64,000 bases of DNA from Brachycybe producta (GCA_036925085.1 JAUPFP010000020.1:162501-226500), one strand, 5' to 3'. Positions 43,808 to 53,617 are shown, counted from the stretch's first letter. Made by a program: numbers and translations. The notes: generated by a model from the letters alone, not told the origin.

Positions 43808-44497
43808 TGTGAGCTTTTGACATCAACCCATTTTTATTACCAACCTTTAGATGACATTTTCCACATTTCGTTTCTTCTCTGAACAGTATGACACCTGCAC
43901 AGAGAAGATCCGAGCTGTAGAGAGAGCTGGATGGAGACAGATTGTAGTCACTCTTCTGCATGGGGGTGAAATCGATGCAGGAGAGTGGCGGCCATTTCTC
44001 TCTCTTCCGGTTGATGCTGATATACATCTTCTCCATCGGTATACCGACAAGAGAAGATGTTGTAGCTGCTGAGAATCTTATAGCTCCTGCCCTATGAAGC
44101 CTCCGGCCTCTGAAGAGAAGTTAGTTACATAGAGACAAAAGGACAACGCTGTTTCTTATTACAACACTTTTATTCATCACTTGTAAGAAACACAGAATAC
44201 AAGGATGAATATTAATGATACTAACGGTGAATCCTCATGCCCATGATTTGGAATTTATCTCGTAAAACAGGCAAATGAAAGAACTGAGGAACAAAGAGGA
44301 ACACGGTCCTTTTATACCTTGGACCTGTGTACACCTGCGAGGTGTAACCAGGTCCAAGTGACCATGATCCTTTAGGTATCAATCCGCCGCTTGGGCATGA
44401 GTCAGAAAGGTGAGTCAGAGGAGAGGGAGGGACGGTTGAGAGTTGTTTACCCCCCGGGCTATGGTTTTGGCGGGATCACGATTTACAGGGTGTTACA
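43808..44497 (-). repeat. 3' LTR of element C
   Basis: 690 bp. The minus strand begins TGTAACACCCTGTAAATCG and ends AAAAGCTCACA. It contains a TATA box (GTATAAAAGG), an upstream palindrome at 44321-44355 and AATAAA. Confidence 0.9.
44321..44355 (-). promoter_or_regulatory. Palindrome beside the LTR TATA box
   Basis: GGACCTGTGTACACCT and AGGTGTAACCAGGTCC face each other across a GCG spacer. The TATA box GTATAAAAG follows within a few bases in element orientation (44308-44317). The same arrangement occurs at 61024-61058, about 23874-23908 and, more diverged, 29350-29396. The ACACCT..AGGTGT core resembles a T-box palindrome; factor identity is inference. Confidence 0.5.
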
Positions 44498-44894
44498 TAC
44501 CCTCCAACTTTGCTTGGAGTACGTCCTCGTACTCCAGCCAAGGGTGGGAGGTTTTGAAGTTACGCAGCGGGGAGACATGGGTGGCTGAGGACTCACCGTG
44601 TACAGAAGTAGTTACGGAAAGGCACTGGCACCGAAGTGTCAGCGCCCTTTAAAAGTGAAAAAAGGCTGAAAACATAAAGAGATAATTAATGCTCTTTGAG
44701 TGGCGAGCCGCTATTGAAATCTAAAAAAACGAACAGTTGTAACGTATTTTATTTTTTATAAGTTTTTCGATACTGCCACCCGGATGGGTGGCAACCACAT
44801 GAGTACATGTGGTGCGCAGCTATCCCTGCTGCGGAGGGTGGGGAGGATCCTAAGTCCATGAACCGTAGGGGTGGTAATCCCACCGGAACTGGCC
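44498..44894 (-). other. 3' UTR and purine-rich tract of element C
   Basis: Between the ORF X stop and the 3' LTR. On the minus strand the last bases before the LTR are AAGTTGGAGGGTA, a short purine-rich tract where plus-strand priming would start. Otherwise non-coding. Confidence 0.5.
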
Positions 44895-45466
44895 TCATCG
44901 GTAGCTGGATGCGGCAGACAGCCATTGACCCTGGTCGTCGGGGAGATCCCGGTGGAAGATGTTAAAGATGTCCCGATCCCCGATGATCTGGCGGGAGGAC
45001 CACTTGTTGTACAATGTAGCCCAAGCGGCGTTCCACAAGACGGCGATTCGGTAACGGGGATCCGGTTCCGGGATGTAGCGACGACTGGTGCGGAATGTCT
45101 GTCCGGCTGGCGTTCCACAGACGGAGTTGACGAAAGTCCCCAGAAGGGCCTCCGTGGTTCCATCGTCGACATCTCCGGCGAAACTGATAGTCTCAACAAT
45201 TCGTCTTCTTGGGAAGATGATGGTGATGAGGGCACTTGTCAGGCGAGAGAGTCCCACGACGTATCGCTCCCGGAGAGGGAGGTTCAGACGAGGAAACCCT
45301 TCCTCTAAAGAAAAGTGGCCTACGTAGAGGGTATTGGCAGAGTGCACTTCGCGCTGCCAAGTGACCCACCGATTGTTGAGTAACCTCTCGCCGGAGGTGG
45401 CTGCATGGAATGGACGATCCAGCGGTAACCGCCCCAGAGTAGCCCCGGCAGGAGGTACAGTGGGCG
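44895..45466 (-). CDS. ORF X, C-terminal part (novel LNNR..WQ domain), open
   Basis: 190 codons open from the junction with the nested element to a stop at 44895. It reads VPPAGATLGRLPLDRPFHAA, TSGERLLNNRWVTWQREVHS, ANTLYVGHFSLEEGFPRLNL, PLRERYVVGLSRLTSALITI, IFPRRRIVETISFAGD, FRTSRRYIPEPDPRYRIAVL and a tail with WATLYNKWSSRQIIGD. C1 has the same protein in broken frames. ORF Y of family A (52133-52437) shares LNNR..xWQ, YxGxxxLxExxP, VVxxS and PxR in the same order. No catalytic motif, signal peptide or transmembrane segment is evident. The N-terminal part of the same ORF is at 53618-54347. Function unknown. Confidence 0.7.
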
Positions 45467-45476
45467 GTGCGGCTGG

Positions 45477-46165
45477 TATTACGCCACTTTGGTGGAAACT
45501 CTTCCTGACCTGACCTGGACTGAGCTGAAGGATGCTATGCGTAGCCGCTTCAGCACCAGTAACCAGGCTCGCCTCTGTTTCGGCGAATTCGAGTCGATGA
45601 AAAAGGGGGCTATCGAGTCTGTGCAGGCATTCTACTGGCGGTTCAAATACCTAAATTACCTAACCGTACCAGAGGGGCTCCTCAGGACAGGGCTAGCGCT
45701 CAGTCCTCCGGAACCACGGCTAGCTCTGAGAGCTCTGCCAAGGCTTCATATTCGAGCCAAACGGGTGTGAAGGCTGCTGCACCGTCCAAGTTGGACAAAG
45801 CAGGAGCCAAGACCGGAGGCAAGAAGAAGAAGACGGCAGGCTCTGGTGGAGGTCAGCCGGCGGCAACGCCTCGTGGTACGAACCGTGGATCAGGAGGTTC
45901 ACTCCGGCGAGTTGGCCCGTGTTTTGGGTGCAACCAAATGGGGCACCTGAGACGGGACTGTCCTGATGCTGCGGCAAAGGGACAGGTTGCCGTAGTGAAG
46001 CCTGGCGCAAGCCAGATGCTCCAGCCAACTCCAGGCTTAGCGCCGGTGTGGCTGGAGGGTCAAAAGTACCTGGCCACCGTAATTGATGGCCAGTTCTACT
46101 ATAGACTCGTGGAGGATAACGAAGAGACATCTTCGTTAAACCGCCGCCGGTCGCCACCGTACTGA
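45477..46165 (+). pseudogene. gag: gag C-terminal part with zinc knuckle, internal deletion
   Basis: DNA closely matches the minus-strand gag at 1-470. Compared with it, about 200 bp are missing between FYWRF and the NRTRGAPQDRA-like segment. The end holds a CCHC zinc knuckle CFGCNQMGHLRRDC preceded by a Lys/Gly-rich stretch, then MLQPTPGLAPVWLEGQKYLA. The frame changes at the deletion, so gag is broken. Confidence 0.8.
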
Positions 46166-46182
46166 GTGGCGAGCGACCGAAA

Positions 46183-47556
46183 ATGCTTAAAAACTCAGGT
46201 GTCCGACCTCGTCGGCACTGTGATGAAGGGACGTACCTTTGGGCGGTCTCCAGATATGTGGATGTCCTGCGAAGAGCAGGTGTGCCTCTGGCTAGGTCTG
46301 CGGACCCGGAAGTAACCAAGTGGGTTTTTCCGACGCCATGCTCCACATTGGAGGCCGTGGTATCCCAGTTGGATAGCTGGTTTGCCCCCTCACCCTACAT
46401 GCCTAGTGGTGAGGTGCTGGATCGTGCGCTCATCGAGCAGGCGAGAGGTGTTGGTGTGCCCATACCTACCGCCGGGCCGGGGGAGTCTCTAGTTAGTGAG
46501 GCTGGTCCCCCGACTTCTGCTCGTCTGGTGTTACCGTCCCGTGTGGATGGTGATGTGGACGGGAGGCAGAGGTTCGATGGTGGGAACCCACGGGTTCCCA
46601 TTCCTGAATTGCAGAGCCGGGCGTATTCTCGGGTTGCACCAAGGGTGTACGTGTCCATTGGTAATCACCTCCTGGTGGAGATGATTGTGGACACGGGAGC
46701 CGAAGTCTCGGTTCTGAGCATGAAGGCGGCACGAGCGATGGGGTTACCCATTGAGGTACTGGAGGTACCGTCATGCCTTTTCGGCATGGGTGGGCACACC
46801 ATCGTAGTAGAAGGTGTTGCACTGGTAGACTTGACCCTCTACCATAAGACCGTCAAGGCATCTCTTCTCCTTGTGAAGGGGAGGAGCGAAGCGATTTTGG
46901 GCGTTAATATCGCCGCACGCTTCGGCTTGATGGTGGATATCGTGCACCGGAAAGTGTATTTCCGGGAGGATGTCTGGACCGCACATCCAGATGCCCTTCT
47001 AGCCACTTACACTGATCAAGTGCTTGGGAAACCTGTGGAGGTGGAAGTTGTTCCACCGCCGATACCAGAGGCTCGGCCTCAGGGACGGCAACTCCCAGAC
47101 ATCTCACGGGCACTTGAGAAGATTGACGTGTGGGTGAACCTTGTTTCACCGGAGCTGTGCGAGACCAGTGTTCCTATCGGGAGCGGGGAAGTGTGTTCCC
47201 TGCGACTGAGGGAAAATGTCTGGCTACCACCCCACGTACAACGTGTCGTATCGGTGGGATTGGTAGAGCATGCCGGCCCTGGCCAGCTGCTTCTCGTGGA
47301 GCCCCACCGTAAAGCCTTGGGTGGACGTGGTGTGTTGGCTGTGGCAGGAATTGCTGAGGCCAACCGGTTGGGCGAGTACGATATCTGGCTCGAGAACGTG
47401 GGAGAGGCACCCATAGCCCTGGAGACAGGGGAGGGTGTAGCCACGGCTCAAGCTGTGGAGGCTGATCTAGTGGTAGGGCTGGAAGAGCCGTCTGAGTTGA
47501 GAGGGGAGGCCCCACTCATGCAACGGTTCGACCAGGGGAGTCAAAGTCACAGTTGA
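46183..47556 (+). CDS. Gypsy protease polyprotein segment
   Basis: 457 codons. The first 150 residues or so are a linker without a known domain. A retropepsin follows: VYVSIGNHLLVEMIVDTGAE with the catalytic DTG, then MGGHTIVVEGVALVDL and AILGVNIAARFGLMVDI. The C-terminal 200 residues lead to the RT frame. The frame overlaps the RT frame by four bases and is offset by -1, which would suit a programmed -1 shift; I see no obvious slippery heptamer. Confidence 0.85.
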   Translation: MLKNSGVRPRRHCDEGTYLWAVSRYVDVLRRAGVPLARSADPEVTKWVFPTPCSTLEAVVSQLDSWFAPSPYMPSGEVLDRALIEQARGVGVPIPTAGPGESLVSEAGPPTSARLVLPSRVDGDVDGRQRFDGGNPRVPIPELQSRAYSRVAPRVYVSIGNHLLVEMIVDTGAEVSVLSMKAARAMGLPIEVLEVPSCLFGMGGHTIVVEGVALVDLTLYHKTVKASLLLVKGRSEAILGVNIAARFGLMVDIVHRKVYFREDVWTAHPDALLATYTDQVLGKPVEVEVVPPPIPEARPQGRQLPDISRALEKIDVWVNLVSPELCETSVPIGSGEVCSLRLRENVWLPPHVQRVVSVGLVEHAGPGQLLLVEPHRKALGGRGVLAVAGIAEANRLGEYDIWLENVGEAPIALETGEGVATAQAVEADLVVGLEEPSELRGEAPLMQRFDQGSQSHS

Positions 47557-49874
47557 GAGGGGCGTCCGGATGCGGACGCCAGGTCCTCAACGTGACGACG
47601 GCTCCTACTCTCGAAGACTGTCTTAAGATTGGTCCCAATCTGAAGCCTGAGGAGGCGAGGCAACTTCGAGAGTTCCTACTGGAGCGCCGGGATTATTTTG
47701 CGTTTGATTACACCGAGTTGGGTGAAACCTCCTTGGTGGAACATACGATTGATACCGGTGGGCAACCTCCAGTGCGAGAAGGATTGTGTCGAATCGTTCC
47801 AGCGGCCCGTGCGATCGAGAAAGAAGAGGTGGCGAAGATGTTGGATGCAGGTGTCATCCAACCTTCGCATAGTCCTTACGCGAGCCTTATCTTGCTTGTT
47901 CGCAAGAAGGATGGTGGCTTTCGTTTTTGCGTGGACTACCGGAGACTGAATGCCCAGACTAAGCTGGATCAGTTTCCGTTGCCTCGCATCGATGATGCGC
48001 TCGATTCGTTGGCCGGTGCGAAGTTCTTTGCAACCTTGGACCTGGCTAGTGGTTACTGGCAGGTTCGTATGGCTGAGCCAGACGTTGAGAAGACAGCATT
48101 TATTTGCTCTCAAGGTCTGTTTGAGTTCCGGAAAATGCCTTTTGGACTTTGTAATGCGCCAGCCACGATGCAGAGAGCACTAGACCTTTTGCTGGCAGGA
48201 CATAAGTGGGAGACTTGTCTGGTGTACCTGGACGGTATTATCGTCTTCGGGAACACATTCGAGCAGTTTCTTGGGAGACTGTCCACTGTCCTGGGACTGT
48301 TGCGAGGGGCGGAGCTGAAACTCCAGCCGAAGAAATGTTTCTTTGGCTTTAACAAAGTGCGTTATCTCGGTCACATCGTGAGTGCCGAGGGAGTTGCTCC
48401 GGACCCGGATCTCGTAAGAGCAGTCCAGGAGATCGATGTTCCGATGACGGCGACAGGCGTCCGTAGTTTTCTTGGACTGGCCGGTTACTATCGGCGGTTC
48501 ATCAAGGACTTCGCCAAAGTGGCAAGACCGTTGCATGAACTGATCAAGAAGGATGCGTCCTTCGAGTGGTCAGAACAGTGCAAACTAGCATTTGCTTGGT
48601 TAAAGGCATTTTTAACCGAAGCGCCGGTACTCACCATGTATGATCCACGTGGTGAGGTAATGATCCATACCGACGCTAGTGGGTACGGCTTGGGTGTCGT
48701 AGTCTACCAGAAGTTGCCGGAGGACAAGTTCCCCCGTGTTCTGGCCTACGCAAGCCGGCTCATGAAAGGAGCGGAAACACGGTATTCTGTCACCGAGCAG
48801 GAGTGCTTGGCGATTGTGTTTGCCGTGGGTAAATTCCGTCCTTACCTCTTCAACCAGGAGTTTGTGATCGTAACAGATCACCATGCTCTTTGTGCTCTGC
48901 TGACTGCCAAGAACTTGCAAGGCAGGTTGGGGCGTTGGCAGATGCAATTGCAAGAGTACCGGTTCAAGGTTCAGTTTAAGAAGAGAAAACTCCACGTGGA
49001 TGCTGACTGTCTGAGTCGGTATCCAGTGCGTGATGTTGAGGACCTTTCTTTACCTGAATACGTTGAGTCTGACATAGGTGAGGTGATTTACCGAGTCCGC
49101 TCGGAGGTGGATTGGGTCGAGGAGCAGGCAGCCGATGGCTGGTGCTCCAAGGTGGTGAAGGAAATCACCACTGACCCCAACTCGGCCCTCCGGGCCAAGT
49201 TTGTGATGGCAGACGACATGTTGTATGCCATCAGATCCATCCAGGATCGGTTGCGAACCGTACTGGTAGTGCCTGCGTCATGCCGGGCTTTTTGTCTGAG
49301 GAAGCTGCATGACACTCCCGAAGCTGGTCACTTCGGGATGTTTAAGACCTACCAGCGACTGCGCTCACACTTCTACTGGATTGGTATGAAGCGTGACACT
49401 GCCGAATACCTTAAGTCGTGTTTGGTGTGTCAACGAGCGCGACAGTTCGCAAGAAGTCAGGGATTTCTACAACCGATTGTGCCGAAGTACCCAGTTCACA
49501 CCTGGGGAATGGACTTCGTTGGGCCGTTTCCTGCCTCCGTGGGTGGAGTCACCTATGTATTAATCATGGTTGACTATTTCACCCGGTACGGTGTGGCGAG
49601 AGCGGTGCGAAGGGCCACGGCCGCTTGTGTTGTGAAGTTCTTGAAGGACGAGATCCTTTTGGTGTATGGTACACCGAAAGCTCTTGTTTCGGATCGTGGG
49701 TCCCAGTTCTCCAGCAAAGTCCTGCTGAAGTTCCGGGAGCGCTATAACATAGCGCATCACTTCACGATGGCGTACCATCCGCAAGCTAACGGGCTTACGG
49801 AGCGTACGAATAAGACCTTAATGGAAACCATCAAGCGGCACCTTGATCCGCTCAAGGAACAGAGTGATTGGTAG
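47553..49874 (+). CDS. pol: Gypsy RT-RNase H-integrase, YLDG active site, premature stop
   Basis: 773 codons. RT: DYRRLNAQTKLDQFPLPRID (about residue 127), ATLDLASGYWQVRM and FGLCNAPATMQR. The catalytic box reads YLDG (about 224) where YLDD is expected, so the second Asp is lost. RNase H: MIHTDASGYGLGVVVYQ (about 370), TEQECLAIV and VTDHHAL. Integrase: an HHCC zinc motif (H..H, CLVCQRA, from about 585), then DDE core residues in WGMDFVGPF, SDRGSQF and GLTERTNKTL. The frame stops (TAG) at SDW, where the family continues. The C-terminal integrase domain is missing or out of frame, so this copy is probably inactive in cis. Confidence 0.92.
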   Translation: MRGASGCGRQVLNVTTAPTLEDCLKIGPNLKPEEARQLREFLLERRDYFAFDYTELGETSLVEHTIDTGGQPPVREGLCRIVPAARAIEKEEVAKMLDAGVIQPSHSPYASLILLVRKKDGGFRFCVDYRRLNAQTKLDQFPLPRIDDALDSLAGAKFFATLDLASGYWQVRMAEPDVEKTAFICSQGLFEFRKMPFGLCNAPATMQRALDLLLAGHKWETCLVYLDGIIVFGNTFEQFLGRLSTVLGLLRGAELKLQPKKCFFGFNKVRYLGHIVSAEGVAPDPDLVRAVQEIDVPMTATGVRSFLGLAGYYRRFIKDFAKVARPLHELIKKDASFEWSEQCKLAFAWLKAFLTEAPVLTMYDPRGEVMIHTDASGYGLGVVVYQKLPEDKFPRVLAYASRLMKGAETRYSVTEQECLAIVFAVGKFRPYLFNQEFVIVTDHHALCALLTAKNLQGRLGRWQMQLQEYRFKVQFKKRKLHVDADCLSRYPVRDVEDLSLPEYVESDIGEVIYRVRSEVDWVEEQAADGWCSKVVKEITTDPNSALRAKFVMADDMLYAIRSIQDRLRTVLVVPASCRAFCLRKLHDTPEAGHFGMFKTYQRLRSHFYWIGMKRDTAEYLKSCLVCQRARQFARSQGFLQPIVPKYPVHTWGMDFVGPFPASVGGVTYVLIMVDYFTRYGVARAVRRATAACVVKFLKDEILLVYGTPKALVSDRGSQFSSKVLLKFRERYNIAHHFTMAYHPQANGLTERTNKTLMETIKRHLDPLKEQSDW

Positions 49875-49879
49875 GATAA

Positions 49880-51202
49880 ATTACGGAGGTTTCGGCGGGG
49901 AGAAATGGTACTCCAACTCCAAAACCACCATCCGTTTTTTCGGAGTCTACTGACTCGGAGGCTGAGGACCCCCCTCAACCTCGGTATAATCTCCGTCCGC
50001 GGAGACCGAGGGTGTTTGAGGTGAGTGGGCTTTCTGCCAGAATTGGGCATGAAACAGTCCAGGGTACGCTCAATGAGCCCCTGCCCTGGTGGGAGAGAGC
50101 CGGTCGTCCGCTAGTTTGGGCGGATGGCTGGGAGAGGAGGCAGCCAGACTTGCCTGCGTGTTGGGACCGCCCGGTTTCTGAGGAGAAAACCCGTGGGCGA
50201 CCCACCGTAGGTCGTCTGACTGAGGGCCCGGAAAAGTCGGTCCCTAACCGGACGGAAACGTCCGGGAAGACCTCCGTCTCTGTTCACGTTAGTATTAACG
50301 TGAAGGCTCCTCCAGGCCAGTCAATTCTTTCGGCGACTCACAGGGTGTCTACTCCTAAAAAGGCAGACAATGGTGAGACTTCGGAGGTGACCGGGGTCGT
50401 GGCGGCTGAAGAAGATTTAGCCACCCAACCACGGTCAGAAACCGCTCCTACAGTGGAGAAGAATCCACCGGCTACCGTAGATGCCTGTGCCGCTATGTGC
50501 CATTCTGTCTTGGACCGTATGGACACATGGTGGGAGTGGTGGAACCATCATGGATGTTGCCATGGGGGTTCTGCTGGATCGGAAGGCGCTCTTCCGACGG
50601 GTTCGAACCGTCCGAGTACCGTGTCGCTTGGGGATGCCCAAGGTCAGCGGAATTTGGACGGCAAGAACCCGAAAAAGAGCGGTTGCTTCCGTTTGAAAGC
50701 CGTGGATCATGGTGATGATCATGATTGTCCGATTTTCAACGGTCGTAGTGGAAAAAGGCAGCAGTGGTGGAGTCGTCACCATGCTACAGAGGATTCTTTG
50801 GAGTCTGACGGGCATGGTGCGACCGCCGTGAGTAGACCGTCAGTGGCGGGAACCCATGGTGTTCTCCTGCAGGAGATTCAGGCCGTGCGAGCGAAGAAGG
50901 ACTGTGCCATGAAGCGCAAGAGAAAGTCCGGAGCTGCACGAATGGCTGCCAAAATGAAGGCTCTTGTAGAGAGGGAGGCCCAGCTGAAAGCCCGTATGAC
51001 TGCTATGGGTATGCTTACTCCGGCGGTGGGTTTTCCAGCTGTAGCTCTCGCCCACCCTGATGGAAGGGACCAGCGAGTGGAGAAGAAGGCGAAGCAGCCT
51101 CCAGTATCCGCTCCCGGTGAAATGGGTAAAACTACAAGTGGTGGTGTGGTAAGGAACAGAAGTTGTCCCGCCCTCACACCCCACCAGTGGCCAATCACTT
51201 AA
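49880..51202 (+). CDS. Pol C-terminal remnant and basic coiled-coil extension of family A
   Basis: The frame is open from 49880, in another phase than pol. It begins with the Pro-rich TPTPKPPSVFSESTDSEAED and PRYNLRPRRPRV, a typical end of Gypsy pol, so the segment was once joined to integrase. It then continues for nearly 400 residues without a known domain. There are Trp-rich patches (WWERAGRPLVW, WWEWWNHHGCC) and a basic, probably helical stretch (KKDCAMKRKRKSGAARMAAK, then MKALVEREAQLKARM). There is no ATG at the head of the conserved part. Function unknown. Confidence 0.55.
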   Translation: MTEVSAGRNGTPTPKPPSVFSESTDSEAEDPPQPRYNLRPRRPRVFEVSGLSARIGHETVQGTLNEPLPWWERAGRPLVWADGWERRQPDLPACWDRPVSEEKTRGRPTVGRLTEGPEKSVPNRTETSGKTSVSVHVSINVKAPPGQSILSATHRVSTPKKADNGETSEVTGVVAAEEDLATQPRSETAPTVEKNPPATVDACAAMCHSVLDRMDTWWEWWNHHGCCHGGSAGSEGALPTGSNRPSTVSLGDAQGQRNLDGKNPKKSGCFRLKAVDHGDDHDCPIFNGRSGKRQQWWSRHHATEDSLESDGHGATAVSRPSVAGTHGVLLQEIQAVRAKKDCAMKRKRKSGAARMAAKMKALVEREAQLKARMTAMGMLTPAVGFPAVALAHPDGRDQRVEKKAKQPPVSAPGEMGKTTSGGVVRNRSCPALTPHQWPIT

Positions 51203-51318
51203 GAGGGAAGAAGGCCCGGCCCTACGATCAGGGACAGGCCTTCCCACCTTGCAAACCGAAAAGCCAGGAGGATTGAGTTCGGATCCTCCAGGCAGGCCAG
51301 CAGCAAATTGCCAGGAGG

Positions 51319-52440
51319 GTGGCAATGCAGTCCACCAGGGCACCAGCCCATGGTGCGGTGGACAAAACTGCTGGTGGTAAGAGTCTGCCGACTCTTACAC
51401 CGAAGGGAACTGTTCTCCTTCGGGACGAGCGGGAGTGGTTTGTCTGCGGACTGCCTTTCTCGGCCGCCAAGTCGGCTAAGGGTGTTTCACCGAAGCGAAG
51501 TACGGCTCCGGCCGGAAAACCTTCGGAGAAGAAGTCCGAGAAGGCGAAGGGGGCTAACCACCCGCCTAAGCCTGACCGGCCCGGTAAGTCGTTGAGTGCG
51601 GTTACGTCTGGCTCAACGCACGGTAAACCTCCCTTTCTGATGATGGACCGTATGAAGTCCAAGTGTGAGAGGAAGGGGTGTCTGACACCTTCCATGAGTA
51701 AGCGCCAGGGAGCTCAAAATGGAAGCATTGTGGCGGAGAAGGAGGAGTCCCGGCATGCTAAGTCGAGCATGCCGGCCGGGAATCAGCCGATCCGTACCCG
51801 TCCTGTAGAGGCGGCGCAGATGGATGGTAGGATTATGCGTGACATTGTGGTCCGCATGCCTCCACCTTCCCCAAAGGTGGATGCGGTATCGAGCTTGCGA
51901 GTTCGATCGGTTGGAACCCTCCATCAGGTGACTACGCCCTTACCGATGGGCGAAGGAACCATGTTGGATGGAGTTATTGTTCCGCCAAAACGTGATCCCG
52001 TGACCCCCAGTGGGGGTACACCCTTCTTTCCGGGCCGCAGCGGTGGGGTATCTGATACCCTAGGACCGAAAACATCAACCTCTCCTGGGCTTGTGCCTAA
52101 GGAGCGGTGTATTAGTGCGATGCCCCCGTATTCAGATGCAGAGGTGTATCTGAATAACCGACTGTGTCTGTGGCAGGACCAGCCGGGAATGGGTGGTTAT
52201 CAATACCATGGCTATTATCGTCTGGCAGAGCCACTGCCAGAGCCGTGGGTGGCGAAACTACCACCGTACAACATGAACCATGTGGTGGCGTTCAGTTGTG
52301 AGGGTATACCGGTAGTAGTGGTCGTGAACCCGTTCCGACAAGCGTATAGTTTTGTGGATGTGATGGGACTAGATGCCGAGATGGGATGTTTATCTCGGCG
52401 TGCAGCCCCATTGATCCGACGCTTTTGGGATGCGACCTAG
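51319..52440 (+). CDS. ORF Y of family A with C-terminal LNNR..WQ domain
   Basis: 373 codons. The first two thirds are Lys/Pro/Ser-rich and low in complexity (AAKSAKGVSPKRSTAPAGKP). The last 105 residues look folded: YSDAEVYLNNRLCLWQDQPG, YQYHGYYRLAEPLPEPWVAK, LPPYNMNHVVAFSCEGIPVV, NPFRQAYSFVDVMG. They line up with the C-terminal part of ORF X of family C (44895-45466). The position after integrase is where other Gypsy elements carry env, but no signal peptide, furin site or membrane anchor is visible. Upstream it may have been fused to the 49880-51202 frame. Confidence 0.65.
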   Translation: MAMQSTRAPAHGAVDKTAGGKSLPTLTPKGTVLLRDEREWFVCGLPFSAAKSAKGVSPKRSTAPAGKPSEKKSEKAKGANHPPKPDRPGKSLSAVTSGSTHGKPPFLMMDRMKSKCERKGCLTPSMSKRQGAQNGSIVAEKEESRHAKSSMPAGNQPIRTRPVEAAQMDGRIMRDIVVRMPPPSPKVDAVSSLRVRSVGTLHQVTTPLPMGEGTMLDGVIVPPKRDPVTPSGGTPFFPGRSGGVSDTLGPKTSTSPGLVPKERCISAMPPYSDAEVYLNNRLCLWQDQPGMGGYQYHGYYRLAEPLPEPWVAKLPPYNMNHVVAFSCEGIPVVVVVNPFRQAYSFVDVMGLDAEMGCLSRRAAPLIRRFWDAT

Positions 52441-52450
52441 AAGGTATGGC

Positions 52451-52534
52451 GGGTGAGATGGTTTCTGAGCCACTACCAGGGCGATCACGGGCATGATTGT
52501 AGCCCCTGGTAGTGGCTCAGAAACCATCTCACCC
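52451..52534 (+). other. Perfect 31-bp stem hairpin just after ORF Y
   Basis: 52451-52481 (GGGTGAGATGGTTTCTGAGC ...) is the exact reverse complement of 52504-52534, with a loop of about 22 nt. It begins 11 bases after the ORF Y stop and about 300 bp before the 3' LTR. Confidence 0.85.
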
Positions 52535-52833
52535 GAGCTTCTAACGAGCCGGGTGCTGAGAAGGCGCCCGCAGCTCCAAGAGATTCCTTTCGAGGAAGTG
52601 CGAATCTTGGAGAAAAACCGTCTTAGGGGGTCGGTCTTTGATCCTGGACTTGGGTGGAAAAACACCCAGGTGTGCTCGTGGTGGGCACACCGGTGGGCAG
52701 CGGAGTGGATGGGCTCCACTCGCGCTCCACCACCAGGGAAGCCGTCTGGACCCTAAGTGGTCAGGTTTGAGGGAGCAATCCGGGCTAGCTCGACCTACCT
52801 GTTCCCGGGACGGAACAGGGAAGTTGAGAGAAT

Positions 52834-53617
52834 TGTGGCAACCTGGTCTGCTCAATCAAATTTTTTATTGAGCAGACCAACTCCCTATGGTTATCTGCCT
52901 GGCAGCATATAGAAGGCTGTTGGGTCGGACGCCATTTTGGTGCCAGCAGACCTCTCACCATTGAAGTCAATGGGTGAGAGGTCAGAAGTGACCACTGTCC
53001 CCTCCAGGTGGAGTTGCCTGGAGGTTTCTTTGGCTTGGTCAGCCATTGAATCTGGGCAGTGTGTTGGAGGCAATTGACTGAGGCACATCTTCATGCTGGA
53101 GGCCAGGGTGGCCTCCATTGTTCCTTTGTTTGGATGGCTTTGTGTGGCTTTGTTTGCCTTTTTGATTTTATTCATGGGGGCTTGGCTGGTTGGATTAACC
53201 AGCCAAGTTGTGTGAATATCTAACCACTGCATCTTTTATTTTGCATGGTTAACTGTAAGTTAATAAACAACCTTTTTATTTTACTTACTTGGTGTTGTGT
53301 GCTTTATTGGGGAGTATCCCGGGGTGAGGGAACATCCGTGGGGATCTTCACCATCCATCTCCGGCCTTTTGTCGGCCGGTACTTACGTCGGCTCGCGGTG
53401 AGACCTCTCTCACCTCTCTCGCGGCGGACCGTCCGTCGTGTCCGGCAAGGGAGACTCCGTGGGAGTCGACGTGTTCCCAAGGCTACCGTGCAGAGGACTG
53501 CTACGGGTACGATCCCATCCCCGTAATCGGAGTCTGGAGCCGGGTAAGTTTTATTGGTTCTTTTTAACTATACAAAGTTTGCCCGAGGTGTTGTGACGGA
53601 CCAGTCGGGTCGTTACA
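52834..53617 (+). repeat. 3' LTR of nested family A element
   Basis: Starts TGTGGCAACCTGGTCTGC after a purine-rich stretch (ACAGGGAAGTTGAGAGAA) and ends GTCGGGTCGTTACA. 784 bp. AATAAA at about 53263. It directly interrupts ORF X. Confidence 0.9.

Larger units (their letters stand above)
45477..53617 (+). mobile_element. Family A Ty3/Gypsy element, 5' truncated, nested in element C
   Basis: Starts abruptly inside gag (homology to 1-470 begins at about 45477) and runs through protease, RT-RNase H-integrase and two 3' ORFs to a 3' LTR ending at 53617. The 5' LTR, leader and N-terminal gag are missing, together with about 0.9 kb of the host element. A deletion across the left junction is therefore more likely than a 5'-truncated insertion. 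The RT active site and the integrase C-terminus are damaged (see the CDS entries). Confidence 0.88.

Noticed and set aside
43794..44072. Frames of 67-80 codons repeated near 43850 and 60550
   Set aside because: They recur because they lie in copies of the same LTR, which explains their conservation without coding.
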